A DNA stretch of 47,889 bases from Stramenopiles sp. TOSAG23-3 (taxonomy: Eukaryota; Sar): NCBI GenBank assembly GCA_900128585.1, contig LT642166.1, forward strand, positions 1 through 47,889, in the 5' to 3' direction. The notes under the pieces are model-generated. The model made no database searches. It saw nothing but the letters and a program-made list of their open reading frames with translations, and was not told the origin of the DNA. Made by a program: the position numbers and the translations under genes. This document shows positions 39,824 through 47,889 of this stretch, in pieces (the stretch's first letter is position 1; each line of letters begins with the position of its first letter).

Positions 39824-40362
39824 ATTATTTTCTTTCTTTTCTTTTAATATTAAATCCTATTGTTCAGCGAAGAAGTGATCTACTCACAAGAGTCTCCAAA
39901 GGTGGTTGATATTATCACAGACTTCGACTGGGATTCGGGTCGTTTTGTTGAGTTCAAATCGCCTTTCACAAGAAAAGAAATATTATCACCTGGTAATACT
40001 GTGATGATTGACAATCATCAACGACGAAAAAACGAAATTAAAAAATCAAATTAAAACATCAAGATAGGATTAGGGTTGGAACTGAAATAGTAATTGATTT
40101 AAATTATAATATAAAATATGAGAACTGATGTCTAATAACAACAAATTAAATTGATAACCTGGTATTATACCAATTTTTTGAACGGTTCTTTTTTTATTTA
40201 TACGGTTACAGATTTTCGCGAAAAAAGAACCTTGTATCGATTAAGGTGCGTCGTCCTTAAAACAGTAATCAGTACTGAGGAGAAATATTCTCGTAATCAA
40301 TCATATGTATCTCCTGGTGCACCAATTTCGCCAACGAAATACGGGGGGTGCACAGTCTAGGT
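39824..40362. other. 3' flank of the SHIPPO gene with a possible terminal exon
   Basis: A coding-looking frame at about 39869-40054 (IITDFDWDSGRFVEF, KEILSPGNTVMIDN) ends in TAA and may be a last exon of the SHIPPO-repeat gene. A polypyrimidine tract and TTCAG precede it. I could not find a donor of matching phase with a good consensus. The rest to 40362 is AT-rich; the frame at 40151-40360 has no visible family features. Confidence 0.35.
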
Positions 40363-42924
40363 TTAGCATATTGTGCAAGCGGCGCATCCCGCACCTGCCA
40401 AGACTGAATCATCATTGATGGCTTCTTCAACTTCGCGTACCTCATCCTTTTTGGTTTCGTCTTTGCACTTATAGTATAGCTCTGCTAAATTTGCAATATA
40501 GCCATTGCTCCCAGCCTTGGGGTTCGCCATAAGGTGGTCACTGAACATTCTGGTGTCACCAGTCATAAGGCAGATTCTGGGGTGGTTTTTTGGCAGTTGG
40601 TGCAGGCACAAGTACTTTTTTTCTTGAACTTTGATCCCTGGGAAAATTTCCCGCATATTCTCGTTTGCGTATTTATTGTTTAGTAGCACATCTCCTGCGA
40701 CTTTAGCAGTACTGTCAAGTATTTTTGCTAAAGAGGACATGTCAAACCAACCCTTATGCTCATACGAAATGTTGTAAATTTTTCCAGGGAGCCAAATGTT
40801 ATCGAATTCGTAGTCTCCCCACTGACGAGATAGTGCCATCAACCCTTTGTCTACGACTTCCCACGAGAATGCAATCATAGTGCGGCCGCCTCCTTTTGTC
40901 ATATCTTTCATGCTCGACCCCATCTTTTTTAAACTCCCCATACCTTTGGAGAACATTCCGCCTTTCTTCTCTGTGTTGCCATCGTCCTCTTTCTTTTCTT
41001 CGTTTTTTGGCTTACTCATTAATTTTTGAAGCGGGATGGGAAGTTTCAGCTCGTCAATGTAAGAACAGTTGTCGCTGCCCCACGTGTAGGCAGCAATGTT
41101 CTGCGGTGCCATTCGTGGTACAATATCATGTTGGTTTACGACGGTAGTAATGTAATCCTCAGTGTGCTTCAGGAAATTGTTTTTACTCATCTCCTCAGGC
41201 ATGTTCTTCGAGCCCTTGTTTCGTGGGTCGACAGGATCGTTCAAATTTAAGATCGGAGGGCAGCCATAACCATAGCATTTGACCTTGTCTGTAAACCCGC
41301 ACCCACCGTTCTCAAATGGTGTTTCCAACAACACTGCCAAGAGACTTGCACATGCCGCGCCAAGAGAGTGACCTACGCACGTTATTTTATTGCATTGCGC
41401 AGGCGAAAAGCAACTGCCGGTCATCAATCGTTTGACCTGTTGGTAGATGTCCATGCAAATAAAGATAGCTGCGCATTGCATCGCCATCTGGGCCATGCCC
41501 TGGTTGCATGCCGTTGGCATCGTCGCACACTTCAAATCGGCCAAACAGTCTGACAGATTCTGCGTGCCGCGGATGGCAATCAGACATTCTTTGGTGGCCT
41601 TGTTGACTGCAACAAAATATCGGGGAATCATAACAGTGAAGTTCTTTTTCCCGAGTTTATCTTTTGCCATGCTTTTCAGCCCACCCATCATCCCTTTCGG
41701 AGCTGCCTTTGGCATATTCTTTCGGCGGATGGACTCATCCACCGGCGTGCGGCCGTTATTTACCCGTTTTATCCACAATGCTTGCATCTGCTCAAACGTG
41801 CACTCTTTAATTTGACGACCCCCGTGCAGTCCAGTATACTCGTTTTTCTTGTTTCGTTCCCCGTACGGTTTTTCGTCGGGTACGTAGTCTGCCATTCGTT
41901 TCTGAAATTGTCCCATTAATCCCATCTTGTAGCCGTCCAAGGGTTCGGGGGACTTCAGTATTTTATTTTTCTCTTGCACAATAGTTTGTGCGTTTTGCAG
42001 CCATTCAAAGGGGTAGTCCGCATATGCAACTTCTGCAATTAGACAGTAGAAGAACACCTTGTCCATAAACTCAAAGCTCTCCTTGCCGGGCTGACCGACA
42101 CGTTCCATGCTTTTGTACACTTTTTCTAGTTCTTTCCTGCCAATCTTGATAGAATCGTCCCACCAATCGTTGCCGTGTGTGCCTTCAACACCGTACTTTT
42201 TAGGATCTTTCAGATCTTTGTTGTATAGTTTCTTGTTGGACTTTTTTTTTTTATTTCCAGGGTACAAATCGATGATTTTTTCTGAACGGTCTTCCAGCAA
42301 AAGCTTCCCATCACCACACTTCACTTCCTGTCTGGGCCCGTGGTACAAGTACGCTGGGAACATCTTTGCAGCGTCGGCAGTATAGTGAGTTAGTGGCATT
42401 TTGTCGAGTGTCCCGAGAAACAGATACTCCTGTATTTTTGCGTGCCGTTCGCACTTCCATATGTTGTATGGCATAAATAGGAAGAAGAAGTTCACCCAGT
42501 CAATTGCCTCGGGGTATTTGTATAGTTGCTTTATGCAATATAATGCTTGGAATATGTCGGCGGCACAGTCCACACCTTTGACCGCCGCCTTTTTAAGGAA
42601 TGCAAGTGCACCTTTTTTACCATGCTTGTCCAGTCTTAGCAACTTTGAGCCGCCACTGCCCATGTATTGTTCGGGCGTCTTTTTCGTGCCGCCGTCAAAG
42701 TCTTTAAAACCGGGCCCGCCCTTTGGGTTTATCTTCGTGGAAAATGGCATGTTCGGAGAGTTGGATTGTTTTCGTCGTGTTGAAAGAAAGTTTTTGTACA
42801 ATCGTTTGTAAATTTTTATCGCAGAGGGTGTCTGTTTTTTATTGCGGTTAAATCGGGGTGCCACGGGTTTCATCGCAACTGCTTTTTGTTTTTCACTAGA
42901 CAAGAGAACAAAGATGGAATCCAT
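40363..42924 (-). CDS. Class 3 lipase, diacylglycerol-lipase-like
   Basis: Encodes 853 residues. The catalytic triad of the class 3 (alpha/beta hydrolase) family is visible: Ser520 in GHSLG, Asp600 in NQHDIVPRM and His797 in MFSDHLM. Family context around them is good (FVAVNKATKECLIAIRGTQN; KVKCYGYGCPP). Long Lys/Gly/Met-rich insertions lie before the core and between the Asp and His segments (KGMGSLKKMGSSMKDMTKGG). Unlike animal DAGL there is no clear four-helix membrane N-terminus. The protein ends GCAACTIC, a Cys cluster that could be lipidated. It likely hydrolyses acylglycerols or phospholipids at a membrane; the substrate is inferred. First ATG used; Met19 is an alternative. Confidence 0.87.
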   Translation of the reverse strand: MDSIFVLLSSEKQKAVAMKPVAPRFNRNKKQTPSAIKIYKRLYKNFLSTRRKQSNSPNMPFSTKINPKGGPGFKDFDGGTKKTPEQYMGSGGSKLLRLDKHGKKGALAFLKKAAVKGVDCAADIFQALYCIKQLYKYPEAIDWVNFFFLFMPYNIWKCERHAKIQEYLFLGTLDKMPLTHYTADAAKMFPAYLYHGPRQEVKCGDGKLLLEDRSEKIIDLYPGNKKKKSNKKLYNKDLKDPKKYGVEGTHGNDWWDDSIKIGRKELEKVYKSMERVGQPGKESFEFMDKVFFYCLIAEVAYADYPFEWLQNAQTIVQEKNKILKSPEPLDGYKMGLMGQFQKRMADYVPDEKPYGERNKKNEYTGLHGGRQIKECTFEQMQALWIKRVNNGRTPVDESIRRKNMPKAAPKGMMGGLKSMAKDKLGKKNFTVMIPRYFVAVNKATKECLIAIRGTQNLSDCLADLKCATMPTACNQGMAQMAMQCAAIFICMDIYQQVKRLMTGSCFSPAQCNKITCVGHSLGAACASLLAVLLETPFENGGCGFTDKVKCYGYGCPPILNLNDPVDPRNKGSKNMPEEMSKNNFLKHTEDYITTVVNQHDIVPRMAPQNIAAYTWGSDNCSYIDELKLPIPLQKLMSKPKNEEKKEDDGNTEKKGGMFSKGMGSLKKMGSSMKDMTKGGGRTMIAFSWEVVDKGLMALSRQWGDYEFDNIWLPGKIYNISYEHKGWFDMSSLAKILDSTAKVAGDVLLNNKYANENMREIFPGIKVQEKKYLCLHQLPKNHPRICLMTGDTRMFSDHLMANPKAGSNGYIANLAELYYKCKDETKKDEVREVEEAINDDSVLAGAGCAACTIC

Positions 42925-43554
42925 CCGTCCGTACTGCGCAACGAAAAGGCAAACGATGCTGAATGCGCTGTATTATAATTAAAAAAAGGAGGAGGGGGGG
43001 GTTTTGTGATGAATGATGCAGTTGACAATCTGGATTAGATGCTCTGTTCGTTGTACTTGGTAACTTAAAAAATTATTGGATCTTTTCTACCACGCCGAAG
43101 ATAATATTAGACTAGTCTAGTCGTCTGTCTATTACTTTATAGCTCTAATATTCGGTTTTTACCTGGTATTACCCTCTGTCCGCGTCTGCTTCAAAATATC
43201 TTGTAAAACCGAGGAGGCCGTATGCTGTGTTTATATTCCCTCATCCCTAACATTATATTGTATGCTCTGATTTAATACTGTAAACTTAATAATATAAACA
43301 CAGCATTAAACAAGTTGGTAAAAAATGTCAAAAAAAGGTGTGTGCACGCCGAGAGGTACCCCCCCCCCTGTCAGCTAAACTTTTTGTGTTTGAGTTGGCT
43401 CGCTGCAGTTTACGCATCATCACAGATCATGACACAGCATTGTAAACCCACCTTTGTTTTTGAGATAAAATTGTTATTCGACTTCTCTTCTCGTTTCGCG
43501 TTACTTGGATGCTTGAGGGGGAGGTTACTAGAATATGTTTACTGAACCAAAATT
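42925..43554. other. Divergent spacer containing a short inverted-repeat element
   Basis: Between the lipase (leftward) and the four-TM gene (rightward). Contains the 83-bp inverted repeat at 43223-43305, a G run near 42993-43000 and a C run near 43361-43370. The frame at 43315-43545 lacks an ATG start and any recognised content. No gene supported. Confidence 0.55.
43223..43305. repeat. Perfect 15-bp terminal inverted repeat, 83 bp in total (MITE-like)
   Basis: TGCTGTGTTTATATT at 43223-43237 and its exact reverse complement AATATAAACACAGCA at 43291-43305 enclose 53 bp of AT-rich sequence. The arms are copies of a 15-mer found alone at five other intergenic sites in the window. It could be a tiny inverted-repeat transposable element or a hairpin. 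No obvious target-site duplication flanks it. Confidence 0.6.
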
Positions 43555-44991
43555 ATGAAAGTCGATAATTGTTTAAATTTCAAGTTTAAATTATTCTCCA
43601 TAACCAAAGTCAGCACAGTGCCTGTGTTTTCCAGTACACTAAGTTACGTCTCAACAATGTCGCAAGTGAAAGAAAATGTCGAAGATGGCAATAAAAGTCT
43701 TACCATTAAGACCAACAAAGTAACTGAAAAGTACCTTGACGAGTTGGTCAAAACCAACAAAGACATGATCAAACTGTTTAAGTCGTGCCAGTTGGAAAAC
43801 ACAAACAAAGACGAAAACCGAACTAAAAAAAATGAGGATAAAGAGACAGCAAAGAGTATTGCAATTGGGCAGTTTCATATAGATATGGCCAAGCACATGA
43901 ACGACTTAAAGACATCTATAGATTTGCACAAAGCGGCAGAAGCGGACTCTAAGGAGCACGCAAATTACCAGTCCATGTGGTACAAAGTTCCTTTCGCCAA
44001 TATGTTTTTTGATATGTTTTTCGACTCCGTGCCAACAGAGGGAGAGCTTACTAGTTTACTTGAACAGATTGGCGTCCTGTCCGCCTTGCTCTTAACTGTT
44101 GCCATGGCCATCCCAATGTCCATCTCTTTTGACGAACTTACCGATGCTCGAGAAAGGTTTTCCATTGCGCCATACAATGCCAGCGTGTCTTTCGAAAGAT
44201 CTTACAAGGAGCTTTTTCAGGGCACTGCAATCGCGACATACAGCTTCGCGATTGCCGTAACTTTGACAGTAATGATCTATGCATCTTCCGCTTCTGGTCT
44301 GGAGACCAATTTTGGAGATCCAAAAGACGAAAAAAACCCTACAAATGTCGTGAGCAAAAAATTAAGAAAACTCTGGTGGAACAAAATGAGATATGTGGTC
44401 TTATTATGTACTCTGAGCTCCTTGGCGGGGTGTGCTTCACTGACAATTGCTTATAATCGGTTGTGTTACTTCAAATTTCTTGATTACTTTGTGGAGAAAG
44501 AGAAAAAAGCATTTGGAATCATGACCCCAAATTCGACCTTTTCATTCTTTAGAACGCTTGGTTTTGGGGCAATGGTTATGTTGGCTGGAAGCCTTGCCCT
44601 TATCTCCTATACAAAATTCGAGATGTCAAACTGGGTTCAAGTTGAATACGAAAAATTGGGCAAACACTCACTCAGGCAATACCTGAATCTTTATGGTGAA
44701 TTAGAAGTCAAGTACAACCGCACCCTTCCCAATAAAACCGATCCATCGAAAAACAAAAATGGGGAGCCGATAGAGAAGTCGATAGAGAAGTCGATAAAAA
44801 CATTTTGCAAGAAAACAAACACGTTAATTGAAGACGAATGGAAAAAGCAAAAATTTGTTGAGAATTTTACTAAGCGCATAAGAACACGCAACGCAAGTGT
44901 AGTACGTGCAGCAACTAGGCTTAGAAGGTTGAGCACGCTTAAGGCTAAAAATACAGTAAGCGTGGGTCCGAATGGTGGGCAGAAAGAGTGA
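43555..44991 (+). CDS. Orphan membrane protein with four predicted transmembrane segments
   Basis: Encodes 478 residues from the first ATG; an in-frame ATG at 43657 (MSQVKENVEDG) would remove an AT-rich 34-residue leader and may be the true start. The N-terminal half is soluble and Lys/Asp-rich. Hydrophobic segments lie at about 172-192 (GVLSALLLTVAMAIPMSI), 223-245 (TYSFAIAVTLTVMIYA), 280-302 (VVLLCTLSSLAGCASLTIAY) and 334-356 (LGFGAMVMLAGSLALISY). A basic tail contains a short duplication (IEKSIEKSIK). I recognise no family. The fold is pairs of helices with a large cytosolic N-terminus, but function is unknown. Converges on the kinesin-like gene. Confidence 0.75.
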   Translation: MKVDNCLNFKFKLFSITKVSTVPVFSSTLSYVSTMSQVKENVEDGNKSLTIKTNKVTEKYLDELVKTNKDMIKLFKSCQLENTNKDENRTKKNEDKETAKSIAIGQFHIDMAKHMNDLKTSIDLHKAAEADSKEHANYQSMWYKVPFANMFFDMFFDSVPTEGELTSLLEQIGVLSALLLTVAMAIPMSISFDELTDARERFSIAPYNASVSFERSYKELFQGTAIATYSFAIAVTLTVMIYASSASGLETNFGDPKDEKNPTNVVSKKLRKLWWNKMRYVVLLCTLSSLAGCASLTIAYNRLCYFKFLDYFVEKEKKAFGIMTPNSTFSFFRTLGFGAMVMLAGSLALISYTKFEMSNWVQVEYEKLGKHSLRQYLNLYGELEVKYNRTLPNKTDPSKNKNGEPIEKSIEKSIKTFCKKTNTLIEDEWKKQKFVENFTKRIRTRNASVVRAATRLRRLSTLKAKNTVSVGPNGGQKE

Positions 44992-45018
44992 AGATTATTC
45001 TTAAGTACTTTGTACGAG

Positions 45019-45058
45019 TAATTAAAACAAAAAATTGGCTGTTAACTTAGTTAAAATT
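45019..45058 (+). repeat. AAAATTGGCTGT repeat, copy B
   Basis: TAATTAAAACAA, then the core AAAATTGGCTGTTA at 45031-45044, then ACTTAGTTAAAATT. The flanks agree with copy A as well as the core. It starts 28 bp after the stop codon of the four-TM gene. Confidence 0.65.
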
Positions 45059-45200
45059 AAAATTTATTTTCTTCATGTACCGCGAATGTGAATCTGCTCA
45101 TTCTGTCCAGTAAAGTTTTGCTTCCTTCATGTACTGCGAATTTATCTCTGCTCCGCCTGTGATACCTAAATTAACAGAGCCATTATTTTGTTTTTATAAA

Positions 45201-45235
45201 TAAGAAAATTGGCTGTTAATTACTTTATTAAATAT
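45201..45235 (+). repeat. AAAATTGGCTGT repeat, copy C
   Basis: Core AAAATTGGCTGTTA at 45205-45218, preceded by TAAG and followed by ATTACTTTATTAAA. It has the same orientation as copy B, 174 bp downstream of it, which makes B and C a direct repeat pair. Confidence 0.65.
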
Positions 45236-45385
45236 AATCGAAAATTTAGATTTTTTGATTCTTTAAAAGACTCTAAATGTTAAAAGACAAATTTTTGTAC
45301 ACTTCCTTGTTCGTCAAATTTCCTGATAGAGGAGAGATTTTATTTTCGCCTCCAATCGACACTTCAGTGAGCCCAACCTATTAAT

Positions 45386-47889
45386 TTACCCATTGACTTT
45401 TTTGTCCGTGGTTTTCGCAGCTTCGAGCTTCGCTTTCGGAATTGGCATCCCAAGCTTCGCTCTGAACTCATTATTTTCTTTAACCAACCTTTCGTTTTCT
45501 GATTTAAGTTTTGTATTTTCTGCCCTGAGGCTTTTCATGGACACTACCTTCCCGGTAATGTTACCGACTATTACGTCATTGTTCGTAGAGACTTTATCCC
45601 TTGGGGGGTTTGAAATGTACGGAGTTATAAACACGTTCACGTGGAATGGTTTCGACAAGAAGTCAATGAATTCTTGTGTGACATTCTCAATGTGATGAAT
45701 GTATTCGTAGTTGAATGTTGGCGAGTGCGTGTGATCTTCGATACACTCTGTGGTGAATGTTTCACCAAAAAAGTCGTACTGACAATACGCAGAGCCAGAC
45801 ATTTGCAACAATTCTGTGGCGTGCTTGATTTCGATCTTATACGTCCAAGGTTTCCCTATAAGCTCACTGGGCTCACCAATCTCTGGCACTTCACCCTCGC
45901 CTTCGTCATCTTCATCAGCAAGTGGTGTCCATACTATTTCCAATTTCCCTACGTCCTGGTGCGGCGAAACAACGTTGGAGATGGACATTTCGATGTCCCC
46001 ATCTTCGCTGGGGAACATATAAATTAAATATTCAATGAAAAAAATGGACGTTCCAAGTTGAAAGGAATGGTCGAAAAACAACGTTACAGGCTCATGGAAG
46101 TCTGGGGCGTAATAATCATTTCCAGCCGCGAGTGCGCCTTTAAGAAAGGAGGCCTCGTCGTTCAAAACTGCATGCGCCTTGACAAACTCGAACGGATCAA
46201 GGACGATGGATTCTCCGCTGGACTGGTTGGTAATTTTAACCTTGACGATCGGGACCCCGTTATAATCCGTGGCGAGGCTGTCTTGCATAGTGGCTTCGCA
46301 GACAAGGTATTCACGGTTCAAAAGCTTTAAGATCGCGTGCGTTTCCCTGATTTTCGGGACTAGATCAAGAAGTTCTTGGTGTATTGCCGCTTTCGCTTGT
46401 GCAAGTTTAGCTTCCGTGGCCTGCGCCATTTCACCACCAGTCACGGACTGGCGCTGCTCGGCAAACTTTTTCTTTTCTTCCTCGAAAGCTCGCAATTGTT
46501 CTTGAAATGCGTCGTTCTGGTTAGCATTTTTTGCTCTCAATGCACTTCTTAATTCTTCCGCGGCTTCATCTGCTGTTGGGATGTGCGTCTCGGCTGCAGT
46601 CGAGTCGGTGCTAGGATTTCGAAACAAGAAAATTTCGTTTGCCAGAGCAATGCGATCCAGAGTTTGCAATGTCACAGAGGCCCCCGAATCGAGTAATTTT
46701 CCATTCACGTACGTGTCGGATTGACCGTTCTTCAAGATAACGTCACCATTGCCGGCGATTGTGACCGTAGCATGATTCTTTGTAATGGAATAGCTCATCG
46801 GGCTTATGTCGCCCCCCGGTCCAATAACTGTTTCCGGTTTTGTAAAAATAAACAAAAACCGTTGGTCACGAAACCCGTCTTCGTCTAGGTTGATGAAGTA
46901 GGGAAGGGTATTATCGCCTGCAAAATTTTTTAATGTTATTCCACGCCTGGCGTATTCTTCCTTCTGGCGCTGCAGCTGTTCGGCAGCATCATTTCCTTTC
47001 GAGCCTTCATTATTTAACGCATCTTGCAAAGCATTTTGCTTGGCCTCTAGCTCAGCTTTCAACTTTGCAACGTCCGCGTCAGAGCCCGCATGGCCATCAC
47101 CACCAGAGGCTTTCAACTTTTCATTTTCTTTTTTCATGCTATCCATCAATGCTTGCATCTTTTGTAGCTCTGCCATCATCTTTTTCTCCATAGGGCTCGC
47201 GCTTACAGTAGCTTTTTTGGGAGAAAGCTTGATAACGCTGGCGTTTTTTGCAAACCCGAGGGTGGAGAAAGTATAAGAAAGATACTTTACCTCTGGCCGG
47301 ATCGCGCAAAATAGGTACGTGCGGGCTTGCATCATTGTATCTTTCAAATACTTACAAAGAAAGTAACTGTTGCAGCCAGGAATACTTTTTCCAGGCTTCA
47401 ATTTCTTCTTTTTTATTGCGCTGGCCATCTTCATAAAAAATTGGGCCATTTCAGTGAGCGAAAGATTAATCTTTTTCCCTTGGTCTTGAAGCTGCTTCGT
47501 TTTGTTCGTGTCTTTGTTCGGGCCGATAAGCTCGTATTCAAATTTCTTTTCGCCGTCCTCTTCATACCACTTCTTTTTGTAGTTTGCGAAAAAAACATCA
47601 CCTGCCGGTTCTGTACCGGCTAAGTCACAAACGTACAATCTTCCCTTTTGTTTTAATGATTTGTTGTTATCGTTTGGTTTTTCCACTTCCAACGTCATGA
47701 TGCAGTGGCCACGGGTAGACATTGGGTTGAACTGGGTCGGTGCAATAGCCTTTCGCCCATTAGCAACTTGAAATATCTTGCACAGTTCGGGCCAGTCTGT
47801 TAGCACCTGTTCAAGGCACCAGACAACGTCTGTAAACCCGTCTTTGTCTTTTCTCATACCCGATTTGTAAGTCTGTTCCTTTGCAACGG
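45386..47889 (-). CDS. Divergent kinesin-3-like protein with FHA and C2-like domains (5' end outside the window)
   Basis: The frame is open to the window edge, so at least 833 C-terminal residues are seen and the motor's P-loop part is missing. Remaining motor motifs are degenerate: NPMSTRGH (47705-47728) where kinesins have N..SSRSH, DLAGTE (47609-47626) for DLAGSE, NLSL for NKSL, and PGCNSYFLCKYL for the usual PYRxSxLTxLL. A coiled coil, an FHA domain (about 46612-46875), a helical region and a C2-like domain (about 45620-45855, YCQYDFFGETFTTECIEDHT, SKPFHVNVFI) follow. A final leucine/lysine coiled coil closes it. FHA plus such a C2-like domain is typical of the kinesin-3 (KIF1/KIF13) group. 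ATP hydrolysis is doubtful given the altered switch motifs. Confidence 0.8.
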   Translation of the reverse strand, partial: VAKEQTYKSGMRKDKDGFTDVVWCLEQVLTDWPELCKIFQVANGRKAIAPTQFNPMSTRGHCIMTLEVEKPNDNNKSLKQKGRLYVCDLAGTEPAGDVFFANYKKKWYEEDGEKKFEYELIGPNKDTNKTKQLQDQGKKINLSLTEMAQFFMKMASAIKKKKLKPGKSIPGCNSYFLCKYLKDTMMQARTYLFCAIRPEVKYLSYTFSTLGFAKNASVIKLSPKKATVSASPMEKKMMAELQKMQALMDSMKKENEKLKASGGDGHAGSDADVAKLKAELEAKQNALQDALNNEGSKGNDAAEQLQRQKEEYARRGITLKNFAGDNTLPYFINLDEDGFRDQRFLFIFTKPETVIGPGGDISPMSYSITKNHATVTIAGNGDVILKNGQSDTYVNGKLLDSGASVTLQTLDRIALANEIFLFRNPSTDSTAAETHIPTADEAAEELRSALRAKNANQNDAFQEQLRAFEEEKKKFAEQRQSVTGGEMAQATEAKLAQAKAAIHQELLDLVPKIRETHAILKLLNREYLVCEATMQDSLATDYNGVPIVKVKITNQSSGESIVLDPFEFVKAHAVLNDEASFLKGALAAGNDYYAPDFHEPVTLFFDHSFQLGTSIFFIEYLIYMFPSEDGDIEMSISNVVSPHQDVGKLEIVWTPLADEDDEGEGEVPEIGEPSELIGKPWTYKIEIKHATELLQMSGSAYCQYDFFGETFTTECIEDHTHSPTFNYEYIHHIENVTQEFIDFLSKPFHVNVFITPYISNPPRDKVSTNNDVIVGNITGKVVSMKSLRAENTKLKSENERLVKENNEFRAKLGMPIPKAKLEAAKTTDKKVNG

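Larger units (their letters stand above)
44992..45385. other. Convergent spacer between the four-TM gene and the kinesin-like gene
   Basis: Carries two copies (B and C) of the AAAATTGGCTGT repeat and two TGTACYGCGAA motifs between them (about 45077 and 45138). Otherwise AT-rich 3' UTR-like sequence. Confidence 0.6.

Overview
The window is nuclear DNA of a unicellular eukaryote. Evidence: closely packed genes that are mostly intronless, a few short introns (about 58-71 bp) with GTAAGT donors and CTAAC-like branch sites, and AT-rich spacers with homopolymer runs. Conserved proteins include nicalin, NAC-beta, ARPC2, pyruvate kinase, eIF3b and the APC/C subunit CDC16. Candidate flagellar or microtubule proteins (a SHIPPO-repeat protein, RPxSA-repeat proteins, many coiled coils) and Arp2/3 point to a flagellated, actin-motile protist. 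A stramenopile is my best guess, but this is an inference without phylogeny.

Layout, left to right: nicalin (+) and NAC-beta (-) converge. After a 1.7 kb spacer comes a coiled-coil gene (+) converging on a vacuolar-type amino acid transporter (-). Next, two adjacent convergent genes encode proteins with N-myristoylation-type starts, one SAM-like/EF-hand (+) and one U-box/zinc-finger (-). A large coiled-coil gene (-) follows, then two orphan 3' gene fragments (+; EGF-like, and a GC-rich tail), another coiled-coil gene (-), an EF-hand/C2 tail-anchored gene (-), ARPC2 (+) and an EF-hand gene (-). The middle holds pyruvate kinase (+) converging on eIF3b (-), an RPxSA-repeat protein (-) and CDC16 (-). 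The right third holds two intron-containing genes (+; a TMEM184-like membrane protein and a SHIPPO-repeat protein), a class 3 lipase (-), an orphan four-TM protein (+) and the 3' part of a divergent kinesin-3-like gene (-) that runs off the window.

There is no operon-like system. Genes alternate in orientation and share divergent or convergent spacers. Functional themes are translation and ER biogenesis (NAC, eIF3b, nicalin), calcium and membrane signalling (three EF-hand proteins, a C2 domain, myristoylation, a diacylglycerol-lipase-like enzyme) and probable cytoskeleton or flagellum (SHIPPO, kinesin, ARPC2, coiled coils). The least explained signals are non-coding: a repeat with core AAAATTGGCTGTTA found only in three convergent spacers downstream of + strand genes or fragments, and a dispersed intergenic 15-mer TGCTGTGTNTATATT, two copies of which form a perfect inverted repeat.
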